Source: a bacterium (GTDB lineage: Bacteria > UBA6262). Taken from it: DNA of 64,000 bases. Below are positions 16,078-24,093 of the stretch, one piece after another (positions within the stretch are counted from its first letter, which is position 1; every line of letters starts with the position of its first letter). The position numbers and the translations under genes were made by a program. The stretch lies in NCBI GenBank assembly GCA_028716025.1, contig JAQUQP010000001.1:1-64000 (forward strand). Direction: 5' to 3'. The notes beneath the pieces were generated by a model, which was not told where the DNA came from, did not search any database, and saw only the letters and a program-made list of their open reading frames with translations.

Positions 16078-17309
16078 CAAGAGCGGTTATCAGCGTCTGG
16101 TTGACTCATGAGCATGAACAACTGGTGCGCAATACAATTGTGCCGGATTTTAAGAAGAAATATCCTTCCATTGACGTGGCAGTGACGACAACCGGTTGGC
16201 GTTTCTTATGGGAAAAGGTAGCTATGTTTTCCAAGAAGAAACAAGGGCCGGATGTGCTGCAATTCGGCAGTACCTGGAATGGGGCTTTGTCCCAGTTAGG
16301 GGCTTTACGTGATATTACCAGCCAAGTCAATAAAATGGGCGGCCTGAATAGTTTTGTGCCAGCTAGTGCCAGGCTGTGTACTTTTCCCGGCAGCAATAAG
16401 ATTTCCTCTGTGCCCTGGTATGTGGATGTGCGGGCTTTGTATTTCCGCAAAGATGTACTGGATGAACATTTAGTAGCCAGCCGTGATCTGGAAACATTGG
16501 ACGATCTGATCCGAATATGTGAAAAAGTACATAATACCAGGATAGACAATAAAGAAGTTGCGGCTTTTGGCGTGTTTGGCAGCAAGGATTCCCAAATTGT
16601 ACATAATATTGCCCCCTGGATCTGGAATTATGGCGGTCACTTTTTACGCGCAGATGGGAAAGAAGCCGCTTTTCATGAACCAGCGGCGTTAAAGGGGTTG
16701 GAGATCTATTTTAACCTGATCAATATTTACAGCAAGCCAGACCTGTTGGGGCAGAATTATGATGCTTTTGTCGATGCTTACGCGGTCAAAGGAGAATACA
16801 CCTTTGCCTACTTAGGTCCCTGGTTGAATAACACGCACCTTAATCCAAAATCTCCAACATATAATAAAATAAGCGCTAGTATTCATCCTTTAGTCATGCC
16901 GTCAGGTACAGCCGGGCGTTTCACCTTTATGGGTGGCAGTAATTTAGCGATTTCTTCTTTTGCTCATCATCCTGACGAAGCCTGGTCTTTTATTGAATTT
17001 CTTATGCAGCGCAAAGTTCAGGAACAATTCTGTGCCGCTAATAATCAGCTGCCTAGTTTATTGGACTGCTATACGCCTACCTTCCTTATGGATACAACGC
17101 GTAATAAGGTATTTAAAGAGTCAGTGCGTTACGGGAGAGGTTTCCCGAATAGTCCTTGCTGGGCACCGATCGAAGATATCCTGATCGATTACGTCTATGA
17201 TATTTTTATAGCTATCAGATCGAAAAGTTATTCGAAACAAGTATTAAAAGAAAAAACTGAAGAAGCAGCCATGAAATGTAATGCCATTCTCAAAAATCAT
17301 AATATTTAA
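16074..17309 (+). CDS. Family-1 solute-binding protein lacking a signal peptide (copy 2)
   Basis: A 411-residue paralogue of the preceding protein, similar throughout: VWLTHEHEQLVRNTIV, KQGPDVLQFGSTWNGALSQLG, SSVPWYVDVRALYFRKD, APWIWNYGGHFL and FAYLGPWLNNT. It starts at TTG 16074, overlapping the previous stop as TTGA, with AAGGAG at 16062-16067. An in-frame TAA at 16062-16064 prevents any signal-peptide extension. The C-terminal part, with NSPCWAPIEDILIDYVYDIFIAI, parallels NSPNWAQIEDILIEYVHRVLVSI of copy 1, so the duplication is old and both copies are constrained. The pair may form a heterodimer (inference). Confidence 0.8.
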   Translation: MTRAVISVWLTHEHEQLVRNTIVPDFKKKYPSIDVAVTTTGWRFLWEKVAMFSKKKQGPDVLQFGSTWNGALSQLGALRDITSQVNKMGGLNSFVPASARLCTFPGSNKISSVPWYVDVRALYFRKDVLDEHLVASRDLETLDDLIRICEKVHNTRIDNKEVAAFGVFGSKDSQIVHNIAPWIWNYGGHFLRADGKEAAFHEPAALKGLEIYFNLINIYSKPDLLGQNYDAFVDAYAVKGEYTFAYLGPWLNNTHLNPKSPTYNKISASIHPLVMPSGTAGRFTFMGGSNLAISSFAHHPDEAWSFIEFLMQRKVQEQFCAANNQLPSLLDCYTPTFLMDTTRNKVFKESVRYGRGFPNSPCWAPIEDILIDYVYDIFIAIRSKSYSKQVLKEKTEEAAMKCNAILKNHNI

Positions 17310-17323
17310 GCCAGGAGGTAGAT

Positions 17324-17887
17324 ATGACCAGGGATTATACAAAAATACTATCCTTAGCTTGCTTTGTGGTTATGCTGGCCGGGTGCGGGGGCGTGCAGTT
17401 GCAGGTTATGCCTAAAGAAAAATTATCTGCTAGTATTAAGACTATTGCTATCCTGGAATTTGCTGATGTGCGGCAAGCCAAGGAAAAAGAGGCCCACGAC
17501 AACCCCGCCCCGATTATTCAGGAAAAAATAATCAGTGCGTTAGTTAATCAGGGTATGTTTCGCGTGATCGAGCGTCAGCAACTGGAAAAAATTATAGCCG
17601 AACAAAAATTACAAATGTCCGGATTGATCGATAATAGCAGCGCGGTTGAGATCGGAAAAATACTGGGAGCAGATGGCATTATGGTCGGCAGTATCACTGA
17701 ATATGGGCGTACTATCTATCCCAAAGCGAGATTAACCGTTAATGTACGGGTGATCGAGGTTAAAACCGGCCTGATCAAATGGGCTACGGAAATAAAAGGG
17801 CGAAAAGCTAATTATGCTTACCCCATAGAATTATTGAAAGATATTATTGATGAGACAGTGGCCAAAATAGTCGCGCAAATACAATAA
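17324..17887 (+). CDS. CsgG/FlgO/LpoB-like lipoprotein
   Basis: A 187-residue lipoprotein with signal peptide and lipobox LAGC. The mature part follows the CsgG/TolB-like alpha/beta pattern: IKTIAILEFADV, FRVIERQQLEKIIAEQKLQ, EIGKILGADGIMVGSITEYG and RVIEVKTGLIKWA. It is shorter than the curli pore CsgG and closer in size to FlgO or LpoB-type outer-membrane lipoproteins. AGGAGG precedes ATG 17324. It follows the solute-binding pair by 14 bp, and a bidirectional terminator separates it from the convergent lipoprotein genes. Function is envelope-related; no curli or flagellar structural genes are visible here. Confidence 0.7.
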   Translation: MTRDYTKILSLACFVVMLAGCGGVQLQVMPKEKLSASIKTIAILEFADVRQAKEKEAHDNPAPIIQEKIISALVNQGMFRVIERQQLEKIIAEQKLQMSGLIDNSSAVEIGKILGADGIMVGSITEYGRTIYPKARLTVNVRVIEVKTGLIKWATEIKGRKANYAYPIELLKDIIDETVAKIVAQIQ

Positions 17888-17932
17888 AAGCTGCTGAATG
17901 CTAAATGCTGAAGGCTGAATAAAAGAGCAATA

Positions 17933-17969
17933 AAAAACAGGTTCTGATTTTCAGAACCTGTTTTTCTTT
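17933..17969. terminator. Bidirectional intrinsic terminator
   Basis: A perfect 15-bp stem: AAAAACAGGTTCTGA (17933-17947), loop TTT, TCAGAACCTGTTTTT (17951-17965), then CTTTT. The A-run upstream and T-run downstream let it work for both convergent genes. Confidence 0.9.
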
Positions 17970-17977
17970 TAGCTTCC

Positions 17978-17994
17978 AGCATCCAGCTTCTAGC
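17978..17994 (-). repeat. 17-bp dispersed repeat, copy 2
   Basis: AGCATCCAGCTTCTAGC, exact reverse complement of 188-204. It forms the outer arm of a larger imperfect palindrome with the GCTGAATGCT words at 17889-17920 that encloses the terminator. Confidence 0.65.
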
Positions 17995-17999
17995 AGTTC

Positions 18000-19169
18000 T
18001 TACTGTATTTCCGCGGTTATGCTGCTGTTGGTTACAGCGGTTACTTTTACTTTTAGTCCTTCAATTTTGGTTTCCAGTTTTTGGGCGATGGCAGAGATAT
18101 TCTCTATTTCTGATCCCACCTTAATATCAGCAGATCCATTGGCAAAGCTTTCCGTTTGCGTATATTTGACTTCGATCATGTTCTGCAAGCCTTTAATGAC
18201 TGTGTTCAGCTGGTTTAGAGTAGCGACATTCTTGACGCTGAGCGAAACAAAATTAAATGTTTTCAAGCGTTGATCCAACACTCTGGTCAGGTCTTCAGCC
18301 GCGACTGCGGCAGCGCGTTTCAGGGATTCCCTGCTCGCTGCTTCGCGGGTAGTGCTTACACCGCCGCTGGAAAAAGAATTACTGTAGATCAAGACTGATT
18401 GTTTGATCTTAAGGACTTTAAAACTTATAGACGCTCGATACGAAATCATGCCGTTCAATCCCTGGTCTGTGTTAAAGGAGGAGGTGGCATTGCCGGTGAT
18501 AAGAATATCGGCTTTGATCATTTCCCCAACTTTTTTTTGCTGTTCCAGGTTACTGAGAAAATTATCAGCATTCAGGTTTTTCGCGGCGGTGGCGATCTCA
18601 TTGATATCTATTACTTTATATTGCAAACCCAGTAGCTTGTCCGCCAGGATCATTTCGCTGACGCTGTCAGTATCAGGCACCCCGTCGATCCGGTCCATGA
18701 TCACTACCCCTATACGCAGGTTTGACGTAGTAGGGGCGGGGGGAGCTAGCAAACCTAGAATATTAAGATCTTTATTAACCGCCTCAATTTTAACCAAAGC
18801 TTCAATTTTGGTCTTATAAAAATCGCCTTCCCGCCCTTCGCTGAGGATCTTATATTTTTTTATGTAGCCATTGGTTTTAGAAAGGATCTGCTGGTCTACC
18901 ATGATCGCTTTTTCTACCTTGGTAGCGGCATTTACATATACGCCTACGGTCATCTCCACGGCGTTCCGTTGCGCTTCACCTAAGGCGCGTTTCTTGGCAT
19001 CCAGAATATCATTATTGATCACTGCCGCCAGGCCTTCAGCCTGTACCACTTCAGTAATTTCTTTTTCTTCCTTGCTCTTGTTGGCTACGTCTTTAATATT
19101 TGGCCGACTAGTGGCGCAGGCGCATAAAAACAGGCTGGCTGATAATACCACGCAAATTACTTTTTTCAA
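18000..19169 (-). CDS. FlgT-like lipoprotein
   Basis: A 389-residue envelope protein. The start is TTG at 19169, preceded on the minus strand by AAGGAGG with 6-base spacing, giving MKKVICVVLSASLFLCAC with a lipobox-like LCAC. The first domain, with AEGLAAVINNDILDAKKRAL, AVEMTVGVYVNA and TNGYIKKYKILSEGR, matches the N-terminal domain of FlgT. The middle region (LRIGVVIMDRIDGVP onward) is TolB/CsgG-like. A C-terminal domain is about 75 residues long. In Vibrio, FlgT belongs to the H-ring with FlgO and FlgP; relatives of all three lie within 2.4 kb here. The role in this organism is inferred only. Confidence 0.65.
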   Translation of the reverse strand: MKKVICVVLSASLFLCACATSRPNIKDVANKSKEEKEITEVVQAEGLAAVINNDILDAKKRALGEAQRNAVEMTVGVYVNAATKVEKAIMVDQQILSKTNGYIKKYKILSEGREGDFYKTKIEALVKIEAVNKDLNILGLLAPPAPTTSNLRIGVVIMDRIDGVPDTDSVSEMILADKLLGLQYKVIDINEIATAAKNLNADNFLSNLEQQKKVGEMIKADILITGNATSSFNTDQGLNGMISYRASISFKVLKIKQSVLIYSNSFSSGGVSTTREAASRESLKRAAAVAAEDLTRVLDQRLKTFNFVSLSVKNVATLNQLNTVIKGLQNMIEVKYTQTESFANGSADIKVGSEIENISAIAQKLETKIEGLKVKVTAVTNSSITAEIQ

Positions 19170-19209
19170 ATTAGGCCTCCTTAGTGTAGTAGGACTACAC
19201 CACACTATC

Positions 19210-19656
19210 CTACTTAAAGCTCATCTTGGTCATTTGTGCCAGTCTTTTCTTAGAGAGACGCAGAGTTATAATACAACCGTCATCAGCAGTCCATTCAGTT
19301 TTAATAACTTCTGCTCCTTTGACCGATTCGTTAACCCGGGCGGAGATACTGGAATCTTTTTCCATGGCTTGGGAGACAGTGATACCGCCTTCAATTTGTA
19401 ATCCCTTTATAATCCCGACCATTTCATATTGGGCCATGGTAATAGCAGCAGTGCGGCTAGTGGCCATTTTCTGCGTCTTGTTGTCCATCTTCTGGTCAGC
19501 GGCTCCGATGCCGATAGTTTGGATAAAATCATTATCCTGTATTTCGCCATCCATGGTTTTCTTTAGTTCCCCACCTTTAGTATGGGTTTGAACGCCACTA
19601 CAAGCGTTCATTAATAAAAAGCTTAACCCCAGTAATATAACCAGCGCTTTCTTCAT
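19210..19656 (-). CDS. LPP20/FlgP-like lipoprotein
   Basis: A 148-residue lipoprotein. Signal peptide MKKALVILLGLSFLLMNAC ends in a lipobox-like MNAC. The mature domain contains IGIGAADQKM, TQKMATSRTAAITMAQYEMV and a C-terminal strand pair, the pattern of the LPP20 family that includes FlgP. A strong AAGGAGG lies 5 bases before ATG on the minus strand, and a consensus promoter is upstream. It is the first gene of a two-gene unit with the FlgT-like lipoprotein 40 bp downstream. Confidence 0.7.
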   Translation of the reverse strand: MKKALVILLGLSFLLMNACSGVQTHTKGGELKKTMDGEIQDNDFIQTIGIGAADQKMDNKTQKMATSRTAAITMAQYEMVGIIKGLQIEGGITVSQAMEKDSSISARVNESVKGAEVIKTEWTADDGCIITLRLSKKRLAQMTKMSFK

Positions 19657-19698
19657 ACGAACCTCCTTAATTAAAATACAGGTACTTTTTCTGTTTCT

Positions 19699-19727
19699 AT
19701 TTTACTCCCGGTGTAAGGTGTTGTCAA
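19699..19727 (-). promoter_or_regulatory. Promoter of the LPP20-like/FlgT-like unit
   Basis: Minus strand: TTGACA (19727-19722), 17-bp spacer, TAAAAT (19704-19699), about 35 bases of leader to the start with AAGGAGG. Confidence 0.75.
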
Positions 19728-19772
19728 TATGAAAACAGACAGTTATTACTGGTGTCCCTGCCTGCCGATGTA

Positions 19773-20984
19773 TCAGTGGCGGGTGAAGTCTGGTGTCTGG
19801 AGACTTTGGCTAAGCTGTTGGAGCCTTTCCTTTTTTATTTGTTCAAATTGGGTCATGAGTGGTCTAGGAATAGAAGAAGCCTCTGGCAGCTTAAGGGCCA
19901 GGAAATTGATAAATTGACGCCCCTGCATGAGACGAAAGTCCAAGTGCGGACCGGTGGAAAGCCCGCTGGAGCCAACGTATCCGACGACTTGTCCCCGTGA
20001 TACTCTGGTCCCGCTCCTTATTCCCTTAGCGTATTTGCTAAGGTGGCCGTAGGTAGAAGTATAACCATTAGGATGCCGTATTTTGATAAACCGCCCAAAG
20101 CCGCCTTCCCAACCGGCAAAAAGAACAGTGCCATCCCCAATTGTCGCTACCGGAGTGCCAGTGGGAGCAGAGTAGTCTATACCCAGATGGGGACGGTAGA
20201 TCTTCAGGATCGGGTGCCACCGGCGACGGGTAAAAAAAGAAGAAATACGGCGGTAATTCAATGGTGACCGCAGGAAGGCTTTACGCAGGGATTTACCATC
20301 GGCAGAATAATAGTCCTTGTGCCCGGAGTTTTCTTCAAAAAAGACAGCCAGGTGCTCTTGCCCGCTGTTGATATAACGGGCAGCAAGGATTTGGCCATTC
20401 TTGACAAACTTGCCATTAGCATAATATTTTTCATACACTACAGCAAAGGTATCATCAATGCGCGGATCGGTTAAAAAGTCTATTTCATAACTAAAAATAT
20501 CGGCGAAGCCCATGACCAGTTCCGGGGATTCTCCAGAACTTGTCATTGCTTCATAAAGATTGGTTTTAATGGAGCCCTGTATAGTGGCTGTCTTTTTTTC
20601 TAAGGGGAGGTCTACTTTATTGACCAGATAGTTTTGCTGGTTATCCAGAGATATCTCATATTTGGTAACCGGGTTGGCATGATAGACAAATTTGCTAAAA
20701 GAGCCGGTATCTTTTAAAGTGGTTATCTCATATATATCGCCTGCTTTGCATTTGCGTAGGTCAACAATAGTACCCATCGCTTTTATGATCGATCTCACTT
20801 GGATGTCGGTCAAGGCTGTCTCTCCCAATGAACTGCTCAGGGTATCGCCTTCACCTAAGGTATAGGTTTGAGTTTGCAAGGGAGGATGCTTCCGCTGATA
20901 ATCAAGATGAGACCAATACGCAATGCCTGCTCCGATAACTATTAAAACCACTACCAGTAGTATGATCAATAGTTTTTTATTCAT
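19773..20984 (-). CDS. M23 family metallopeptidase (OapA/Csd3-like) with N-terminal anchor
   Basis: A 403-residue cell-wall endopeptidase. An N-terminal membrane helix (MNKKLLIILLVVVLIVIGAG) is followed by an OapA/LysM-like region and a C-terminal LytM domain. The metal site starts with HLGIDYSAPTGTPV, and the second block is STGPHLDFRL, where Asp replaces the second His of the usual HxH; this HLDF variant is common in the MepM/Csd3 group. It probably cleaves peptidoglycan cross-links in the periplasm. The start at 20984 is chosen because the promoter lies just upstream; a longer frame to 21020 would include it. Confidence 0.85.
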   Translation of the reverse strand: MNKKLLIILLVVVLIVIGAGIAYWSHLDYQRKHPPLQTQTYTLGEGDTLSSSLGETALTDIQVRSIIKAMGTIVDLRKCKAGDIYEITTLKDTGSFSKFVYHANPVTKYEISLDNQQNYLVNKVDLPLEKKTATIQGSIKTNLYEAMTSSGESPELVMGFADIFSYEIDFLTDPRIDDTFAVVYEKYYANGKFVKNGQILAARYINSGQEHLAVFFEENSGHKDYYSADGKSLRKAFLRSPLNYRRISSFFTRRRWHPILKIYRPHLGIDYSAPTGTPVATIGDGTVLFAGWEGGFGRFIKIRHPNGYTSTYGHLSKYAKGIRSGTRVSRGQVVGYVGSSGLSTGPHLDFRLMQGRQFINFLALKLPEASSIPRPLMTQFEQIKKERLQQLSQSLQTPDFTRH

Positions 20985-20993
20985 AAAACTATA

Positions 20994-21020
20994 TGTATAT
21001 TTTCTTTTGCTTTTTGTCAA
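20994..21020 (-). promoter_or_regulatory. Promoter of the M23 peptidase gene (probably leaderless)
   Basis: Minus strand: TTGACA (21020-21015) and TATACA (20999-20994, 15-bp spacing) or TACATA at 17-bp spacing, with ATG at 20984. Either choice puts the transcription start within a few bases of ATG. Confidence 0.55.
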
Positions 21021-21029
21021 ATAAAAAGA

Positions 21030-21058
21030 TAGACAAATATTTTTAATGTTGCTATAAT
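21030..21058 (+). promoter_or_regulatory. Promoter of the PQQ-propeller gene
   Basis: TAGACA (21030-21035), 17-bp spacer, perfect TATAAT (21053-21058), then a leader of about 55 bases with GGAGGG before ATG 21120. Confidence 0.7.
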
Positions 21059-21119
21059 TTATAACATAAGAGATGAAAATGGATGCTAATTTGTAAAAAT
21101 AGGAAAGCTGGAGGGCGCG

Positions 21120-22304
21120 ATGAGGAAACTAATTCTTGCCAGTTTACTCATGATGTTAGTATTAAAAGATTTGGCTGGAGCTGCGGATTGGCCAATGTTC
21201 CGTCAAAATGCCGGGCATACCGGTTATATAGAAGAACCCCTAGGAAAAATTTGGAGTTATCCTACTAGTAAAGAGATCGTATCCAGCCCGGCGGTTAAAG
21301 ACGGGCTGGTTTTTTTTGGGGCTTATGATAAACGGGTCTACGCACTGGATGCGAAAACCGGGGAAAAGAAATGGGATTTTGTGACCGGGGATAAGGTAAA
21401 ATCTTCACCAGCAGTTAGTGATGACCTGGTATTTATCGGTGGTATGGATAAAAAATTATATGCGCTTAATGCTAAGACCGGGGAAAAAGTTTGGGAGTTC
21501 TTGACTGGCAAAAAGATCGAATCCAGCCCGGTGTCCGGGGAAATTAGCTTCCTGGAAGCGCCGCCGGCAGGCGACTCTGCCAATCCAGAAGATAAGATCG
21601 AGCCAAAAAAAGTGGCCGTAAAAATAGTTTTGATCGGTTCAACCGACGGTAAACTGTATTGCCTGAAAGCCGGGGACGGTGAAAAGATATGGGAGTTTAA
21701 GGCTAATGATGAAATATTTTCCACTCCCGCGCTGAATAACGGTGTTGTGTACCTGGCTACTGGCGGCGGACGGATCTATGCCATTGATGGCAGTAGCGGT
21801 AAAACTTTGTGGGAGAATAGGAAACTAAGCGGTAATTTCCTTGAATCTTCTCCTGCGGTTACCAGCGGATTGGTCTTCATCGGCTCTACCGGCAGCCGAA
21901 TGTATGCCTTGAGCGCTGATAATGGGGATAAAGTCTGGGAATTCGTGACTGAAGGCGGATATGTTTGTTCTTCTCCGGCGGTGATAAATGGCAAAGTATT
22001 TTTTGGAGCCAGTGACGCTAAAGTATATTGCTTGGCTGCTTCCAGTGGTGAAAAGATCTGGGAGTATAAAGCTGAAAAAGTGATCTATGCTTCCTCTCCA
22101 GCAGTGATAAATAACGTGGTATATATAGGATCTACGGATAACCGTTTATATGCTTTGGACGCGTCTACTGGCACTAAATTATGGCAATTTACCTGCGCTA
22201 AACCGGTTAACTGTGCGCCTGCGGTTGTTGAAGATATAGTCTATTTTGGCAGTGAAGATGGCTTATTTTATGCCCTAAACGTAAAAGCAGGGATTAAGTA
22301 CTAA
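21120..22304 (+). CDS. Secreted PQQ-type beta-propeller (BamB-like)
   Basis: A 394-residue exported protein. The signal peptide covers about 1-21 (ending DLAGAA). Then come seven to eight PQQ/YVTN-like blades, each with the pattern SSPAV...VFFG..D..VYALDAKTGEK.W. Examples are FFGAYDKRVYALDAKTG, FIGGMDKKLYALNAKTG and YIGSTDNRLYALDASTG. A less regular insertion near residues 140-165 (APPAGDSANPEDKIEPKK) interrupts one blade. No PQQ dehydrogenase catalytic domain is present. Likely a periplasmic scaffold in outer-membrane assembly, as BamB is, or a binding protein; no bam genes are adjacent. Confidence 0.8.
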   Translation: MRKLILASLLMMLVLKDLAGAADWPMFRQNAGHTGYIEEPLGKIWSYPTSKEIVSSPAVKDGLVFFGAYDKRVYALDAKTGEKKWDFVTGDKVKSSPAVSDDLVFIGGMDKKLYALNAKTGEKVWEFLTGKKIESSPVSGEISFLEAPPAGDSANPEDKIEPKKVAVKIVLIGSTDGKLYCLKAGDGEKIWEFKANDEIFSTPALNNGVVYLATGGGRIYAIDGSSGKTLWENRKLSGNFLESSPAVTSGLVFIGSTGSRMYALSADNGDKVWEFVTEGGYVCSSPAVINGKVFFGASDAKVYCLAASSGEKIWEYKAEKVIYASSPAVINNVVYIGSTDNRLYALDASTGTKLWQFTCAKPVNCAPAVVEDIVYFGSEDGLFYALNVKAGIKY

Positions 22305-22338
22305 GTATGTTAGGTGTTCCACACTTAGAGGTCTACCC

Positions 22339-24093
22339 TTGAAAGTAACAGCCATCAAAGCCCTACTACAGTATCTGGAACAGGAGAGAGTGAAATATAT
22401 ATTCGGCATCCCTGGCGGACCGTTAATGCCGTTGTATGATACTTTGTATGATACTCCGAATATTATTCCTATCCTGGCCAAACACGAAGAGGGTGCTGCC
22501 TTTATGGCGAACGGTTATGCTCGGGTCAGTGGCGAATTAGGTGTCTGCTGCGCTACTACCGGCCCGGGGACAACGAACTTATTCACAGGTACGGCAGTGT
22601 GTTATACTGATTCCGTACCTGTTTTATTTATTACCGCCCAAGTCGCTACCGCTGCTTTTGGCAAGGGTGCCTTCCAGGAAACCACTACCCACACTATTAA
22701 TGCCGTAGAAATGATGCGTTATGTTACTAAATTCAGCGCGATGCCGGTCAATGAGCATAAAATACCTGAACTGATCCGGGAGGCTATTCGCAGCGCCCTG
22801 ACCGGAGCCCCCGGTCCGGTCCATGTCAATATTCCCACTGACTTTATGACCAAGGAAATTAACCACGAACTGGTTCCCAATGATTCCTACCATGTCCGTA
22901 ACCATTCCTTTGACCGTGTTGCCGTAAAAGAAGCAGCCCGTTATTTATTACAAGCTCAACGGCCGGCTATGTTGATCGGTAATGGTGTTAATATTGCTCG
23001 TGCGAACCAAGAAGTGCGCGATCTAGCCGAACGGTTAATAATTCCTGTGGCCACAACTCCCAAGGGTAAGAGCGCCTTTCCGGAAAACCATTTACTTTCT
23101 TTAGGGGTTTTTGGTTTTGGCGGTACGCCGTTAGCTGATAAATATTTATTAAGTGAAGATGTGGATGTCTTGTTATGTATAGGCACCAGTTTAGGGGAAG
23201 TATCTACCCATGCCTGGGACCAGCGCTTGAATCCCCGCCTAGCGTTGATCCAAATCGATATCGATGCCGAACAGCTGGGTAAGAACTATCCGATAACTGT
23301 AGGCATTACTGGAGATGCCAAAGCCGCTTTGGCGGAAATTTTATACCAGATAAACCGTGACCTGAAGTGGCTCACTTATACACCTCGTATCAGCGCCAAA
23401 GACATTTACTTTTTCAAAAAGCAATATCAAACATTCATTAATGAAGAGAAAATGTATGCAGAAGATATACCGCTTAAACCACAACGTCTGATTAAAGACC
23501 TCCGCGATAGTTTACCCATTGATGCCATTGTCTTTTGTGATATTGGTAACCATTTAGCCTGGGCCATTCATTATTTCCAAACATATTTGCCTCAGACCTT
23601 TTTCCATAATTTTGATTTTGGGGCTATGGGTTATGCCACTGCCGCGGCTATCGGCGGCAAGCTGGCCGCCCCCAACCGGCCGGTAATTTCAATAATCGGT
23701 GATGGCTGTTTTGCCATGAATGGCATGGAAGTAGCGACTGCGGTTAATTATAATATTCCGGTCATCTGGATCGTTTTTAATGATGCCCGGTTGGGCATGG
23801 TCTATCATGGGCAGCAGCTCCAATTCAAGGAACGGTACCTGGCTTCCACTTTCCAACGGATGGATATTTCCAGGATCGCGGAAAGTCTCGGGGCCCAGGG
23901 TATTAAAGTAGAACGACCGGGAGAATTAAAACAAATCATGCCGCAGGTGTTATCAGCTAAAAAACCAACCGTAATTGATTGCACTATAGATGCTGACGAA
24001 ATCCCGCCGATACAATCGCGGATACAGGCGCTTAACCGTTTCTTTGGTCGCGCACCCATTGGAGAGAAGATTCATGGCAAAAAAGATTTTTAG
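22339..24093 (+). CDS. Acetolactate synthase-like ThDP-dependent enzyme
   Basis: A 584-residue protein with the three-domain ThDP plan. The catalytic Glu is in AKHEEGAAFMANGYAR and the substrate-loop block is TTGPGTTNLFTG. The ThDP/Mg2+ motif runs from GDGCFAMNGMEVATAV to the Asn in VFND. The fold belongs to the AHAS/POX/glyoxylate carboligase group. The context is not a branched-chain amino acid operon (no ilvN or ilvC nearby), so pyruvate or 2-oxoacid decarboxylation or carboligation of unknown specificity is safest. The start is TTG 22339 with a modest AGAGGT site. It overlaps the next gene, a histidine kinase, by 20 nt. Confidence 0.8.
   Translation: MKVTAIKALLQYLEQERVKYIFGIPGGPLMPLYDTLYDTPNIIPILAKHEEGAAFMANGYARVSGELGVCCATTGPGTTNLFTGTAVCYTDSVPVLFITAQVATAAFGKGAFQETTTHTINAVEMMRYVTKFSAMPVNEHKIPELIREAIRSALTGAPGPVHVNIPTDFMTKEINHELVPNDSYHVRNHSFDRVAVKEAARYLLQAQRPAMLIGNGVNIARANQEVRDLAERLIIPVATTPKGKSAFPENHLLSLGVFGFGGTPLADKYLLSEDVDVLLCIGTSLGEVSTHAWDQRLNPRLALIQIDIDAEQLGKNYPITVGITGDAKAALAEILYQINRDLKWLTYTPRISAKDIYFFKKQYQTFINEEKMYAEDIPLKPQRLIKDLRDSLPIDAIVFCDIGNHLAWAIHYFQTYLPQTFFHNFDFGAMGYATAAAIGGKLAAPNRPVISIIGDGCFAMNGMEVATAVNYNIPVIWIVFNDARLGMVYHGQQLQFKERYLASTFQRMDISRIAESLGAQGIKVERPGELKQIMPQVLSAKKPTVIDCTIDADEIPPIQSRIQALNRFFGRAPIGEKIHGKKDF

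Noticed and set aside
18871..19401. Plus-strand open frames over the lipoprotein genes (18403-18819, 18871-19401)
   Set aside because: The minus-strand genes have signal peptides, strong AAGGAGG sites and a promoter; the plus-strand frames have none of these.
23990..24073. Longer start for the histidine kinase at 24074
   Set aside because: It would overlap the ThDP-enzyme gene by over 100 bases with an Arg-rich tail before the first membrane helix; ATG 24074 has GGAGAG upstream.
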